NCBI RefSeq assembly: GCF_947179515.1
Contig: NC_067472.1
Coordinates: forward strand, 80,789,481 to 80,853,480
Direction of reading: 5' to 3'
DNA from: Apodemus sylvaticus
Taxonomy: Eukaryota > Chordata > Mammalia > Rodentia > Muridae
Length of the DNA stretch: 64,000 nt
Shown here: in pieces, positions 12,911-23,885 of the stretch
How the letters are laid out: each line of letters starts with the position of its first letter
Position numbering within the stretch: position 1 is the stretch's first letter
Notes under the pieces: model-generated
What the model saw: only the letters and a program-made list of their open reading frames with translations
What the model was told of the DNA's origin: nothing
Database searches by the model: none
Translations under genes and position numbers: made by a program

Positions 12911-13680
12911 AAGCATTTCTTAAGTGCTAACATGCTTTGCAGCATCAGCCATTCCAGGCCTTCTAATACCACCACGGGAGAGACACAGTCAAGAAAACGG
13001 TTCAAGTTTATCCCAAGTTTCACAGAGCATCTGAGGCTTGGATAGTGTCAGACCTTGACTTAGGTAGCTTGCCTTCCCATACCCAGGTCTCAGCTGAGGA
13101 GATGTGGCTTCAGAGGCAGGTGGTTAGACCTGGGGCTGGGCAGCACGGAGTAGCAATAGGATGTGGGCAGAAGAAACTTAGGGCAAAGGTGGAAGGTACA
13201 TGAAGAGGCAATTTTTGCACTGAATCACATTTTCTGCTTTGAAATAGGAGCTGAGAAACAGCAAGGGAGTGATAGACAGTCTACCTAGGCAGGAGGGAGG
13301 GATATTACACGGCTCATATTTAATTATGTAAAATCCCATAATCCCTCGGGGAGCTCAAAGGACATGAGATGGTGACTTCTTTTCTCTCATAACCTCAAGT
13401 CACTTTATTAAAACGACAGCGAGACTAATACAGTGAGAAAGGAAGAAAGAATTATATGGCCAAAGGATCAGGAACAAACGTATCCTTTTCCCCTCTCATG
13501 CCCACCCCTTTCCTCTGCTGCCTCAGGCTGAGATTCTGGTCTGAATGTCTGGTCTGGATGTGAGCATATGTGTGAGGTGTCTCAGAGAAAGACAGCTTTG
13601 CCTTCAAAGGCTGCTGTGACTCTCTGATTTTATAACTGGTTCGAAGGGATGGATGGGAAATGGGGGTGGTGGGGGGCAAA
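12911..13680. other. Unique sequence, no gene recognised
   Basis: No recognised repeat. A stretch around 13310-13430 is AT-rich with some complexity. Minus-strand open frames of 117 and 186 codons reach in from the adjacent purine tract and are repeat-derived. Confidence 0.45.
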
Positions 13681-13868
13681 GGAGAAAGGGGGAAAGAATG
13701 ACAGAGAGACAGAGTGACAGACAAAGACAGTGATGAAAGGTAGACAGAGACAGGGGGACAAAGAGGAGGGGATAGAGGAAGAAAAATAAAAATGTAAAAG
13801 AAGGAAGGAAGAAAGGAAGGAAGGAAGGAAGGAAGGAAGGAAGGAAGGAAGGAAGGAAGGAAGGAAGC
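13681..13868. repeat. Purine-rich tract ending in (GGAA)n
   Basis: Almost pure G/A on +, from GACA/GAGA-like units into about 16 GGAA tetranucleotides at 13803-13867. Polypurine mirror symmetry is compatible with triplex (H-DNA). GGAA is the ETS-factor core. It encodes the poly-(Pro-Ser-Phe-Leu) runs of minus-strand open frames. Confidence 0.95.
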
Positions 13869-14214
13869 ACAGATGACAGACTTGTCTCCCTCTGAAGGAC
13901 CGTCTCGAACCTTCCCCACATGCTCACAGCACTCAGCATGCTCCTCAACTTGGACAAGGAGACTTACAAGAGATAGCTCAACTAAAGTGTGTTCTTTAAC
14001 TTGAAGCTTCATCCAATCTGATTAGATTGTCTATGAAAAGAGAAATCCGGGAACAGAACAGACACAAGGGATGCCCACAAGGAACAAAGGCCACACAAGA
14101 ATTTTTGGGGAGAGGGCCAGCTAAAGCCTCATGAGAAACTAAGCCTTTCTGACAGCTTGGACTTGCAATTCCAGAATGTAGAACTGGGAGAAGGTAACTA
14201 TCTGCTTTTACACA

Positions 14215-14247
14215 TACACATGTGTATCTACGTGCGTGCGTGCATGC

Positions 14248-14295
<48 letters not shown>

Positions 14296-14718
14296 GTGTG
14301 TATGTGCATATGTGTGTATGTGCATGCATGTGTGTGTGTGGTATATGTATGTATGTGTAGTGTATACATACATGTGTATAGTGTGTGCATATGTGTATGC
14401 ATGGTATACACATGCATGTGTGTGAAATATGTTTACTTGAGCATGCAGAGGCCAAAGGAAAATGTCAAATGTCCTACTTTATCATTTTCTGTCTCATTTC
14501 TATGAGATGGGGTCTTGAATGCCATCTGGAGCTAGGCTGGCAGCCAAGCAGCCCCACCCTCACCCCTCTAACCTACCTGGTCCTGTCTCCTACTGAGGAA
14601 GTTTATAGGGATTTGATTGCTTGCACAACTTTTATGTGGGTGATGGGGATTTGAACTCATATCCTTATGCTTGTTCATTAGGCACTCTTAACCTACTGAC
14701 CCATCTTCCCAGCCCAAT
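14215..14718 (-). mobile_element. B4 SINE with long (TG)n/(TATG)n tail
   Basis: The tail (14215-14430, TG/TATG/CATG units) leads into a reverse B4 body: 'gagatggggtcttgaatgcc', then 'ttttatgtgggtgatgggga', 'tttgaactcatatccttatg', and the end 'ctgacccatcttcccagccc'. His-Thr and Cys-Val open frames here come from the tail. Confidence 0.75.
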
Positions 14719-16394
14719 TTCTGCCTGTGAAGCTGCCCAGTCTGTGATATGCTGTCAGGGATGCCTAACAGGAAGATAGACCTGAGTGCTGAGAAGCTGG
14801 GTAATACTTGATAGGACAAGTATCTCAAAATGTAAAATGGCTTTTTGAGTTGGAGGCTGGGAAAATTTTGACTTACATTCTAGAAAAAAAAGCATACAAA
14901 TTATGCTGTGACCCTTGTTAAAAAATGGATGTCAAAGTTGCTTCAGATCTTGTTATAGAAGCCTTAGAAAACCCATGCATACAGGAGCGAGTTAGAAGAC
15001 CAGCTGGGCTAGTCTAGTAGCCCTGTCTCCATGACCTGCCATGGTCCCTGTTTTCTTATAAAATGGAGTAAAATGACATTACTTTTCTGGATGTTGTGAC
15101 AGAACAGTGGTGGGTGAGCTGTTTTCTTTAAAATTCTTGCTGAACTCCTTTCCAGTTGACTTGGTCTCAGTATGCATGGCTCCGTGTGTTCTACACGGCT
15201 ACTGCAACACATGATCTAAACAACAGAGCCATCTCTCCAGACCTCGAAGTTTGTTTCTTGTTCTTTGCTTTATTGCTGCCACCCCAGACTTCCAAAACGG
15301 TACCTGAACAGAACAAATTCTGTGTATAAATGTTACTGACCATGCAGATGTGTAGTAGATGAGAAGCTGCGAGGGGTGCTATCAGACTAGCAATGCTTCT
15401 GTCTGCACGGGAAAATCAGCTCCACTCTCCATGTCTGTCTGCTGCTGGTGTCTGCAGGCATGGTGCAGGGCTCTGTGATACTTTTGTAGATACTTTTTAA
15501 CAGTGATTTAGGATTTTTTTTTATCCCTAAGAAGACTGAGACAGCCAGCAGTGTGGGTAGCCCCTTCAAAACTGCCCCCGGCAGCCTGACAAATGCTAGC
15601 AGGTTTTGGCAATGAGATCCTTATTTTCACTCTGCAGTGAACAAGTAGAGACTGCTCCAGTGTTCCTGAGACCTGGGGAGAAATGGATTCCATTTGCCAC
15701 ACAAAAGATTTAGATTAGATGCAGAGAAGGCATTTTGGGTGTAAAAGAAAGTCATCCCATGGTAGGAATGCAGAGTTTTGCTGGGTGCTAAGATCATGAT
15801 GTGGCCTTGGCCCTGGATGCTGAGAGAATCGTTCTTTGTTCTCTAGTGCTTGAGTTGTGAACTTCTGCTCAGGAGAAGCCTTGGAGTGGAGAGATGCGCT
15901 TTGCAGTTGTTTTTGCTCCATGCACTTCTTTACTTTTTCTGGCAACTGTGTAGCAGTGGGGCAGCAACCAACTAGAGAAGAAAGCATGCTTTGCAGAACA
16001 GTCTTACTAAGGCAGTGTCCTGGCATGTATCAGAAGCAGCTTGCAGCCAACCAGAAGCTCCTACAGCCACCACCCATCTGCCAGGACCTAAGGAGCAGTT
16101 GCCAGCTCCCCACATACCCTCTCTCATCAGGTTCTACTTGATACATTGTTACAGTGTTAGAATAGCAGTCAGCAGCGTTTTTTCCTCCCATTGCTGGGGA
16201 GCACCAGGTAGAAGCCTGAGTGCTTGTAGTTGCAGAATGATCCAGCAGTCCACCTGAGCCCTCGCCTCTGCTCCTCTTTGATCTTTCCTGTTTGGTGAAA
16301 CTGTGGTATGAAACGCCTAGTAACATCTGCGGTTCACGGAGGGCGCTGCAGACATCATCTTGAGCCCCCAGTGTGCACACTTTAATTTCACCCT
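14719..16394. other. Unique sequence, no gene recognised
   Basis: Open frames at 15715-16026 (-), 15857-16141 (+) and 16030-16473 (-, 147 codons) overlap on opposite strands and show no recognisable domain. 'gagccatctctccaga' near 15225 may be the end of a decayed SINE. Confidence 0.4.
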
Positions 16395-16530
16395 CAGCTG
16401 CACCTATCACAGCTGTATTTGGGGAATGCAGAAAATTCAAGCTCAGAGAAGAGAGAGGACTGGCTAAGCTCACACGGCTCCTTGGTAGAAGAGGGCTTTC
16501 ACTCTAACCCCGGAGCTTGGCATCACAGTT
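16395..16530 (-). mobile_element. MIR-like ancient SINE
   Basis: 'aagctcagagaagagagagg', 'ctaagctcacacggct' and 'cactctaaccccggagctt' match the reverse MIR pattern (tally of 'ctcagagaggttaag...cacacagct...'). Ancient mammalian SINE, tentative. Confidence 0.45.
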
Positions 16531-16917
16531 CTCAAGGCCAGCAGGGTGTGTGCCTTGAATATGTTTTGCACACACAGGGTTGTTTTCCCCTATAGATTAG
16601 TGTTTTGGTGATTTCTGAGCTTTTCTTCTAAGTGTACCCCATATTTTTGCACTACATGTTTTACTAATTGCACTACACGCTTTAATTTTATGAGTAGAGC
16701 AGAGATCTGCTTGAGAAAAATGTAACCTTTGGAGGCTCACACTCCTTGGTGGCATGCGAGCCCTAAGCATTGTTACTCTGAAGGTCTGTGTTGTCTATTT
16801 AAGATGCATGCAGTATTACATGTGGGGAGCGTCGGCCCCATTCTCTCTCCAAGTCACAAGCGATTTGACTATACTATACTTCTTTGTTTATTAATTTATT
16901 TGCCATTACTTTCTTAG

Positions 16918-16992
16918 GCAGTGTTGGGGAATGAACCTAGGACCTGTGATTGCTACATACATACTCTACCACCAATGTGCTAATTTCCTGAT
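16918..16992 (-). mobile_element. ID-like SINE fragment
   Basis: 'gtgttggggaatgaacctag', 'gacctgtgattgctac' and 'atactctaccaccaatgtg' match the reverse complement of the tRNA-Ala-derived ID core. Old and diverged. Confidence 0.55.
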
Positions 16993-17844
16993 TAGCACAT
17001 TAATTATGAATATTGCATCTGGCATTGAATTTGATATCCCTACACAAGCATGCAGGATGCTCTGATCAGTTTCAGCCTCTCTCTGCCTCCCTTTCTCCAC
17101 CCTTCCTAGCCTCTAAGAATCAGGCTGAGGTGATTTCCATTTTAGCATCCAAGTCACAGAGACAACATGTGGTTCCTGTTTCTCCATGTCTGTCTTAGTT
17201 GACTGCTCAGTTGGGCCTCCCGTTCTAACCATTCTCTAACAAACAAGACTGTGTTCTTTCTCACAAGAAATACTCAATAAACCACCTGGGCTGACTACAT
17301 AGTTTTAACCAGGTGAAGGAAGTGAGAAGCAGATTGAGAGATTTTCTTGAGTTAGTATGTAGTAATGAGTGGCAAGTTTGAGATCAAGCTGTCTGTGCCC
17401 CCTCCTACCCCCAAGTTCAACCCTTTAACTGTGACATCACACCACCATCACACCACATCACTGTTTGGACTGCCTAAGGTGTCTCAGTGTTGATTTCAAA
17501 GCAAGAGAAGCAGCAGGCGCACCATTTTTTTTCAGTGGACATAGGGAAACCAAGACCTGGGACAGGAAGGGAGAAACCAGTGGTCTCCTGGGCAGGAGGC
17601 ATGGAGTACGGGTCTCTGTGCGAGCTGCAGACTCTAGCCCTTCCGAGTATGAAGCAGATCCTCCCTCAGCTGCACAGTCTCCCTGGTCTTTTGAGAATTC
17701 CTTCCTCCCTGGAAGGCTGTGATGTTCACGCTCGCACACACACTCTGCAGACAAAGTTTTTATCTCATTAGTTAAAGAAAAAGTAACTTCTGAACTTGGT
17801 ATATCTGTGTGATAGACTTCAAGCAAATTGTAGTTTTATTTATA
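16993..17844. other. Unique sequence, no gene recognised
   Basis: Overlapping plus-strand frames at 17465-17771 and a minus-strand frame at 17458-17826 lack recognisable features. A CACCA-rich patch lies near 17440-17460. Confidence 0.4.
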
Positions 17845-18260
17845 GCTCCCTGTCTTCCAGAAACTTAAGCGGCAATATGTTATTTGGCTCATAAAAAAAT
17901 AAAATAAAATAAAATAAGATGACACCTCGGGCAGCACTGTAACTAATTAGGGAGGCTTCGAAACTGCTGTTAATTCCAGACTCTGAAATGCGCACCAGCA
18001 GTGCCAGCAGCCAGCCCCACGATCCCAAGGAGGACCGCCTCATGCAGCTGCGAAGCTCAGATTTCACATTAAGTCAAACAATTATTTTGACGGGTTGAGT
18101 GAGCTCCGCAAAGTGCCATTATAATAAAATCCTTCAATTGCCTTGCTGAGGCGCTGGCACCGGCAAGGGAAACTGGCTGGTGGTGGGGGCTCTCAGAAAG
18201 CCTGGCAGCCAGCATCCTCCTCACTCCGATGCTGCCAGACACTTATTGCAGAGGATCCAG
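17845..18260. promoter_or_regulatory. Candidate conserved non-coding (enhancer-like) block
   Basis: Repeat-poor, sequence-rich block with about a dozen CpGs against a CpG-poor background. It contains a palindromic CTAATTAG at 17943-17950, a second TAATT in 'gttaattcc', an E-box CAGCTG at 18045-18050 and 'caattattttgacggg'. An A-rich (AAAAT)n stretch lies near 17890-17920. Conservation is inferred from texture only, and no open frame suggests an exon. Confidence 0.3.
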
Positions 18261-18329
18261 AGCTTTGGGGGCTAGAGACGGGGCAAGGTGGCTTCACGAG
18301 TGACAGCAGTAACTGAAGGCAGCCAGAGT

Positions 18330-18420
18330 TGCTTTTCTTCTTCTTTCTTTCTTCCTTTCTTTTTTCTTCCCTCCTCCTTTTCTTTTGTTTTTTCCTCTTT
18401 CTTTTTTTCCTTTTTGCCTG
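18330..18420. repeat. Polypyrimidine tract
   Basis: TTCT/CTTT/CCTT units form a nearly pure pyrimidine stretch, giving a Phe/Ser-rich spurious frame. Confidence 0.85.
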
Positions 18421-19710
18421 CTAGCATTATTGCTATTTTTGTTTATTTTGAAGTAATTTTGAATGTGAAAAAAAAGTTACAAAGGCAAGATCAGGGATGA
18501 GCAGTCTTGGGCAGCTTCAGCCCCGCCCAGGTTGTGACTCTCATACTTAACCAGGGTGGATTTCCTCTAGACACCGAGGGTCCACTGTTAAGAAACACAT
18601 GGGGCCCCCATGGCCTCGGAGCAAAAGTTAGGTGTGGAACAGAATCAGACCATGCCATGCATATGGTCACAAGCACCAGCTGGGTTATCAACCCTCCAAC
18701 TACAGAGCTCCTCAGGAGAGCAGACAGCTACTGCTTTGCTAAACCTGGGTTCATGATTCAATATGGGAACTGTCTCCAGTACTCTGGACTCTAGGGGTAG
18801 AGAAAGAAGAAGAAACTATAGACCTCATCATCTGAGATCTGACAGAGCTGGCTTCGGTTCATGTGTGCTTTGTATCCAGTCTCTCAGTTAACTGTGGTGA
18901 AAGAAAAAAAAGGGCCTCTTTTCTTGGACTAACCTAAAAGGGTTATGCCATTTAAGTTTGCAGAATCTTGTTCGAGAATTATTGGATGGTGGTATGGTCA
19001 TTCATTCATTTGGATGATTGCTGGACCATTGTGACAGAACCTCATCTGGCATGAGGTTCTGTCACAGGGATCACATCTCTCTGCACCCAGGTCCCCTTTA
19101 TCAGGACCCTGGACAGTGTTCTGCATCCAGTGGTAGAATGTCTTGGGATCTGGCAGTTTGCTTCTGCTGGGCTTCTCTTAAGCCTCTCTACTGATGATGT
19201 TCTGTGTTCGGGGTGCTCCCGGAGCTCCGAGCCTATCGCCAAATGCAGCTTTTCTTGTATGGTTTTCTCTGCCTAGACACCTAAAGCCTGGCTTGCAGAG
19301 CACCTATCAAGTTCTTTAGCCAGCTGATTGCTGCTGCATCTTCCTTTGTTTTTATTTTCGAGCACTTTGCACAACTGGACAAGTTACAGAATTGTTTTGC
19401 CTTTCTCTGCTTTTGCTGTGGAAGTAGTTTAATGATTGCGAAGTGGAAATAAGATTCTCCTTTCATTTTTCCTCCCTCCTCCTTCTTTCTTTCTTTTTTT
19501 GGTCCTGACAAACCCGATGGGGGTCCCTTTTAAAATGCTATGATTTGGATCTCACCCTTTTCCATCAAAGTCTCTTGGTCTTGCCCAAGTGAAAGGCTGG
19601 ATCTAAGATGTAGCCAAACACTTCCTTCCTTTATGCCCTAAGCCTGGGTATGAACAAGATGGATGTGCCCTGGTCACAACCTTGAGTTCACCCTCTCCCA
19701 TAGCCATTTG
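18421..19710. other. Unique sequence, no gene recognised
   Basis: Open frames near 18491-18794 on both strands lack features. A short inverted pair 'gacagaacctcatctggca' / 'tgaggttctgtcac' lies at about 19031-19066. Confidence 0.45.
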
Positions 19711-19912
19711 TTCAAGTTATTTTATTCTAGAGCTTCACCAAATGCTCTGATCTGGAGAAACATCCCTACTAGTCACCTCCACAACCCACTGTTCTCGCTT
19801 TCTCTTAATGCAGCACGAGGAATAGAGGGGCTTAGGACGTAGGAGGTGTGGGAGCTGACACTGAGGCAAGGCATGGCTTTAAGGTCAGTATATTTCATTA
19901 AAGGAGAGGTCA
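19711..19912 (+). repeat. Local direct duplication A, copy 1
   Basis: Shares a long collinear similarity with 20481-20685. Shared anchors are 'agagcttcaccaaat', 'ctggagaaacatccct', 'gggagctgaca', 'taaggtcagt' and 'attaaaggaga'. The copies lie about 770 bp apart in the same orientation. By eye roughly three quarters of bases match. Confidence 0.75.
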
Positions 19913-20480
19913 GCTTCACCTGGAGAAACCCTGTCATCCCCTGGCCACCTCTGAACTGCAGGTGGGGAACATTGACTCCATCTAACTGTCCTCTTCATTA
20001 AGTGGTTTCAGGAGCCATATCCTGAGAGAAACATCCAGAACACCATCCCTGGACCAGCCTGAATAGGTAGCACATGGAACATGCACACATCAGTATTTTT
20101 TTGCTGGCAATATTCATTGCTATCTATGGAACATGATGTAGGACATATTACTGTAGGACACCTAAAAATCTAGGAAGGTACACACATTTCCTGTGCTTTA
20201 TGTACACAGACTGGAGCCCCAGGAGTGTGCCCATGAGCTTATGATGATACCAGGCGATGGTGAGATTTGGACAGTGTGGTTGAAAATGAACTTGGCTGCT
20301 ATGCAAAGCTGCAAAAATGGCAACTGCTGTGTCCTTCCCCTTGGCTACTTTATTATCAAAGGAATATGCCAACACTTAAAAGCTTATGAGATTTTATCTT
20401 TATGTCTTTGTTTTGTTTTTTTCCAGCTCTTTTATTTTGCTTAATTCCTGCTTATAGTAAGTGGCTTCTGAGGCTGTCTG

Positions 20481-20685
20481 CACAAGTTACTTTCATCCAG
20501 AGCTTCACCAAATACTCAGAACTGGAGAAACATCCCTCATTACTCATCTACTTAATCCACTGTTTTCCCACTTTTCCTTAGGTAGCACAAGGAGAAGATA
20601 GGCTCAGGAAATGGGTAGGGCTGGGAGCTGACATCCAAGGCAAGTGTGTCATTAAGGTCAGTGTGTCTTATTAAAGGAGACAACA
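20481..20685 (+). repeat. Local direct duplication A, copy 2
   Basis: Second copy of the block at 19711-19912, with small indels such as 'ctcattactcatctactt' against 'ctactagtcacctccac'. Both could instead be two insertions of one unrecognised interspersed repeat, but the close spacing and shared orientation favour local duplication. Confidence 0.75.
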
Positions 20686-20689
20686 GCAA

Positions 20690-21118
20690 AAGGACACTTT
20701 AACATTCATAAGCCACATCTCATATGGTACATTCTAGGAACCAAGCAGTGTACCAAGTGCTGGTATAATACTCTGAACAGGATGGCAGAATGGGCCACAT
20801 TATACTAGCTCCTAGCTCACACACATAGCATCTTAGCCAGGTTACTTTAAAAGCCTGATATTCAGACACCTACTAGAAGAACCCATATCTGACTAGGATA
20901 GGCCAAATATCAATGGGGAAAGGATGGATCTGGCCCTTTGTACACGAAGGTCCTTGAATCTTTGCTGTGTCTCAGCCCCTCCACATTCAGTTCACTTGTT
21001 TATAACACCTTTTAGGCCTTTGAGTGCAATGGTAATTTGTGACTCTCCAGTAAGTTCCTGGATAATCAGAAACACTGTGAAGTGGATATAAATTTGTCAT
21101 ATATTCCAGGATGTCTGA
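20690..21118. other. Unique sequence, no gene recognised
   Basis: 'accaagcagtgtaccaagtg' near 20740 vaguely recalls MIR/L2 text, but not enough to call. Confidence 0.4.
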
Positions 21119-21505
21119 GTGTCTTAGTTAGGGTTTCTATTCCTGTTCAAACACCATGACCAAGAAGCAAGTTGGGAGGAATGGGTTTATTCAGCTTACA
21201 CTTCCACATTGCTATTCATCACCAAAGGAAGTCAGGACTGGAACTCAAGCAGATTAGAAAGCAGGAGCTGATGCAGAGGCCATGATGGGATGTTCCTTAC
21301 TGGCTTGCTCAGCCTGCTCTCTTATAGAACCCAAGACCACCAGCCCAGGGATGGCACCACCCACAATGGGCCCTCCCACCCTTGATCACTAATTGAGAAA
21401 ATGGCTTATAGCTGGGTCTCATGGAGGCATTTACTCACCTGAAACTCCTTTCTTTGTGATTACTCCAGCCTGTGTCAAGTTCACACGCAAAACCAGCCAG
21501 TACAC
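21119..21505 (-). mobile_element. Rodent mid-repetitive element (URR1/RMER1-like)
   Basis: Reads 'cttagttagggtttctattc', 'accatgaccaagaagcaagt', 'gggtttattcagcttacact', 'aaaggaagtcaggactggaa', ending 'gtgtcaagttcacac' and 'aaaaccagccagtacac'. This is a very abundant murine family, nearly full length here and in reverse. The name is from memory and uncertain; recognition of the family is firm. Confidence 0.75.
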
Positions 21506-21645
21506 TGAGCATAGGTGCAGAACAGAGGTGAAAAGTGAACTTCAGGGAATCTTAAGAAATGAGAGCTGAGCTGCTCTAGGGGACCAGGGGCATTGGATGC
21601 TTTCTGACAGAGACCAAGTGCCATCTGCCTTATGAAGTGGAGAAG

Positions 21646-21855
21646 CTGGACTGGTGGTACATACCTATTATGCAAGTTACTTCAGTGGTTGAGACAGGAG
21701 GGTTGTAAGTTCAAAGCCTACCTGATCTACATTGAGCCCAAAGCCAGCCTGAGTATCAAAGTGAGACCTCATGTCAAAAATAAAGTGAGTGGGTAGGGAT
21801 ACATCTCAGTGGAAGGACACTAACCCAACATGTAGCAGACCCTAGGACCTCAATG
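21646..21855 (+). mobile_element. B1 + ID composite SINE (ID_B1-like)
   Basis: The B1-like part ('ggactggtggtacatacct', 'ggttgagacaggagggttgt', 'aagttcaaagcctacctga') is followed by an ID-like part ('gggtagggatacatctcagt', 'agaccctaggacctcaat'). Old composite SINE. Confidence 0.6.
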
Positions 21856-22142
21856 ACAATCATGCACACATACATATGACATGAAATTAGAAGAGGAGCT
21901 ATTTGGAGTGAAGGGGAAAGGAGTGATGATAGAGACAGGAGGATAGAAGAGGGCACTATGGTTAATATGACAGGGTACAGTCATATATGTCCATGCAAAT
22001 GTCGTAGGGAAGCCTATTATTGTGTACACTAAGATCAATCTAAGGAGAGTGGGGGAAGGGAACCTGCTACAACAGAGATGTGTGTCCCAAGTCATTCTTC
22101 TAAGAGCACTTTAATGATATTCTCAGGTCTTATCTTCTGTCT

Positions 22143-22174
22143 TGAAGATTGGAAGTTAGTGTGTTATGATCTAG
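22143..22174 (+). repeat. 32-bp direct repeat flanking provirus (left copy)
   Basis: Matches 24179-24210 in 29 of 32 positions, starting 'tgaagattggaagttagt'. The left copy is followed by (TG)n and then the provirus. See the right copy. Confidence 0.85.
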
Positions 22175-22197
22175 TTGTGTGTGTGTGTGTGTGTGTG

Positions 22198-22388
22198 TGT
22201 TGGGAACTGGAGAGCTTGGCTCAATGCTCTCAGCTGAGCTGTTTGCACAGGTTTTTTGAGAGCAAAACATCCCACGGCTTAGCTTGATTCCAGCCTTCCC
22301 ACCCTGCCACCCTGTGTGGTAGGGACTTCCCAGGTGCCTGACCTATGACTATAATTGTTTTTATCCTGTTCCCTTCCCTGGCCTCTAG

Positions 22389-22420
<32 letters not shown>

Positions 22421-22577
22421 TGTATGTATGTATGTATGTATGTATGTGTATATATATATACTGGACTCTCAGTGAAGCTTTGGCATTCTCCTTACAGAAT
22501 GACCCGTGTCTGTGTTTTCTGTTAATCCCCCAGGCCTATGCCCAATACTTGATACCGTGGCAGTGCAGGCACTGTCA
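22198..22577 (+). repeat. 5' LTR of tRNA-Gln provirus
   Basis: Begins TGTTGGGAACTGG and ends CTGTCA. Compared with the 3' LTR it carries 27 extra bases near 22310 and an internal (TATG)n(TA)n expansion. Shared anchors are 'gctgagctgtttgca', 'tgagagcaaaacatcc' and 'aagctttggcattctcctta'. Confidence 0.85.
22389..22460. repeat. (TATG)n(TA)n microsatellite inside 5' LTR
   Basis: About 14 perfect TATG units then (TA)n, lying between 'ggcctct' and 'ctcagtgaagc'. The 3' LTR has these flanks joined directly ('ggcctctcagtaaagc'), so the microsatellite arose in this copy after insertion. Confidence 0.95.
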
Positions 22578-22579
22578 AA

Positions 22580-22597
22580 TGGAGGTCCCACCGAGAT
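22580..22597 (+). other. Primer-binding site, tRNA-Gln-like
   Basis: TGGAGGTCCCACCGAGAT, two bases after the LTR. It matches the complement of the tRNA-Gln 3' end at 17 of 18 positions (C for T at position 8). Confidence 0.8.
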
Positions 22598-23464
22598 CAG
22601 GAAAGAGAGGAGCACCTGAAGGGATCGTACCAAGAAAGGCTGGCTGGCAAAGAGAGAGGAATGCATTGGGGAAAGTAAAGTACCGAGAAAAAAGAGAAAC
22701 GGTGGTCACAGATTGAAGCCTGAAATTGGGGCTTGGAAACAGAGAGACCAACTGAGGGTTGCTGTCTTGGGTGGAGATCCACAGGAACGATAAAAGTTGT
22801 GTATCCAGCATGGTAAGCAGCATATAGCATTAATGTCAGCACTATAAATGTCATCTTTTGAAGGCTGTTGTTGCAGGGGTGCAAAAGGGATACTGGCTAG
22901 ACTGAATCAGTGTAGGCTGGATGCTGAGATCAGCTAGGGTGTGACAGCGAATTGAGATGAGGGATTTTATTAGGCAAATTGTCAGCAGTCAAGAACTGCA
23001 TGGGGTGAGAAGCATAGGGAATAAAATAAAATAAAAAGAGTAAAAAAAAAAACAAAAAAGACTTATTTTAGAAATGAGAGAGAAAGAGAAAGAAGGAAAG
23101 TGGATTTCAAAACTCTTCTAGGGACAAGGGGAAACATGGAAACATCCTGTTTCCTCTATGGACCCTACTGGAGATAATATTAGTACTGGTTACAAGTGCT
23201 CTTTCCTCTCTATGTATTGTCTTTGGTGCACCAATTTGTCTCCATGTGTCTGTCTTTGTTTCATTGCTTGAATGACTGTTGTTGCAATGTTTCCTTGAAT
23301 ACTAAATCATGTGTTTTAGTCCCATTCTTTTCTGTAGTTTGAAAAGTCTCTAATGAACAGGAAGAAGACAAGAAATTGAATTGTTCTAGCAGATTCTGTG
23401 TATTGACAAACTACTGAGAGTATGAAGATGCTGCTGTGGTTGAAGAATTCCTGGAATTGAGCCT

Positions 23465-23731
23465 ATGCCTCTAAATAATGAAGGGACATTCCCTATCACC
23501 TTGTATCACCATCAGAAAGACTCTGGCATTATCGCAACCCCTGATTATAAAAGGTCTGGGTCCATGGCACTGGGGATTTTGGCTTGTGGAGCTGCCGCAT
23601 TGGGATTGTTCCTGCTAAACTGTATGTGTAAACAACAAAGCCAGTCCAGAGCAGCAACTGAACAAGTGCTTATGTCTTTGGCACAGGATAATACATCTGC
23701 TCAAATTTGGCTCAGCCTGTATCAAGAATAG
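23465..23731 (+). pseudogene. Possible env transmembrane-tail remnant
   Basis: An 88-codon open frame between the leader and the 3' LTR. Residues about 33-52 form one hydrophobic Ala/Leu/Gly-rich segment, followed by Cys and basic residues and a polar tail. The position just upstream of the 3' LTR and this membrane-anchor pattern fit the end of a retroviral envelope gene, but I do not recognise a specific family. The surface subunit, fusion peptide and most of the ectodomain are absent. Non-functional remnant; function inferred from position only. Confidence 0.35.
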
Positions 23732-23885
23732 TTAGTCTATGTTGGGCAACTTCTTTCTAGTCCACACCAACCTAAGACAGGGGCTCTGGGACTGGCAGAG
23801 ATTCCCAGAGACGGGTAATGGGAGTTGGACAGAAGGTGTCCTAAGACAGATGCTATTCATTCTTAAAAAATAAAAAGGAGGGAGA

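Noticed and set aside
13452..14012. 186-codon minus-strand frame
   Set aside because: Its centre is the reverse of (GGAA)n. The flanks have no recognisable protein features.
16030..16473. 147-codon minus-strand frame as an exon
   Set aside because: Overlaps plus-strand frames of similar quality and runs into a MIR-like repeat. No splice or domain evidence.
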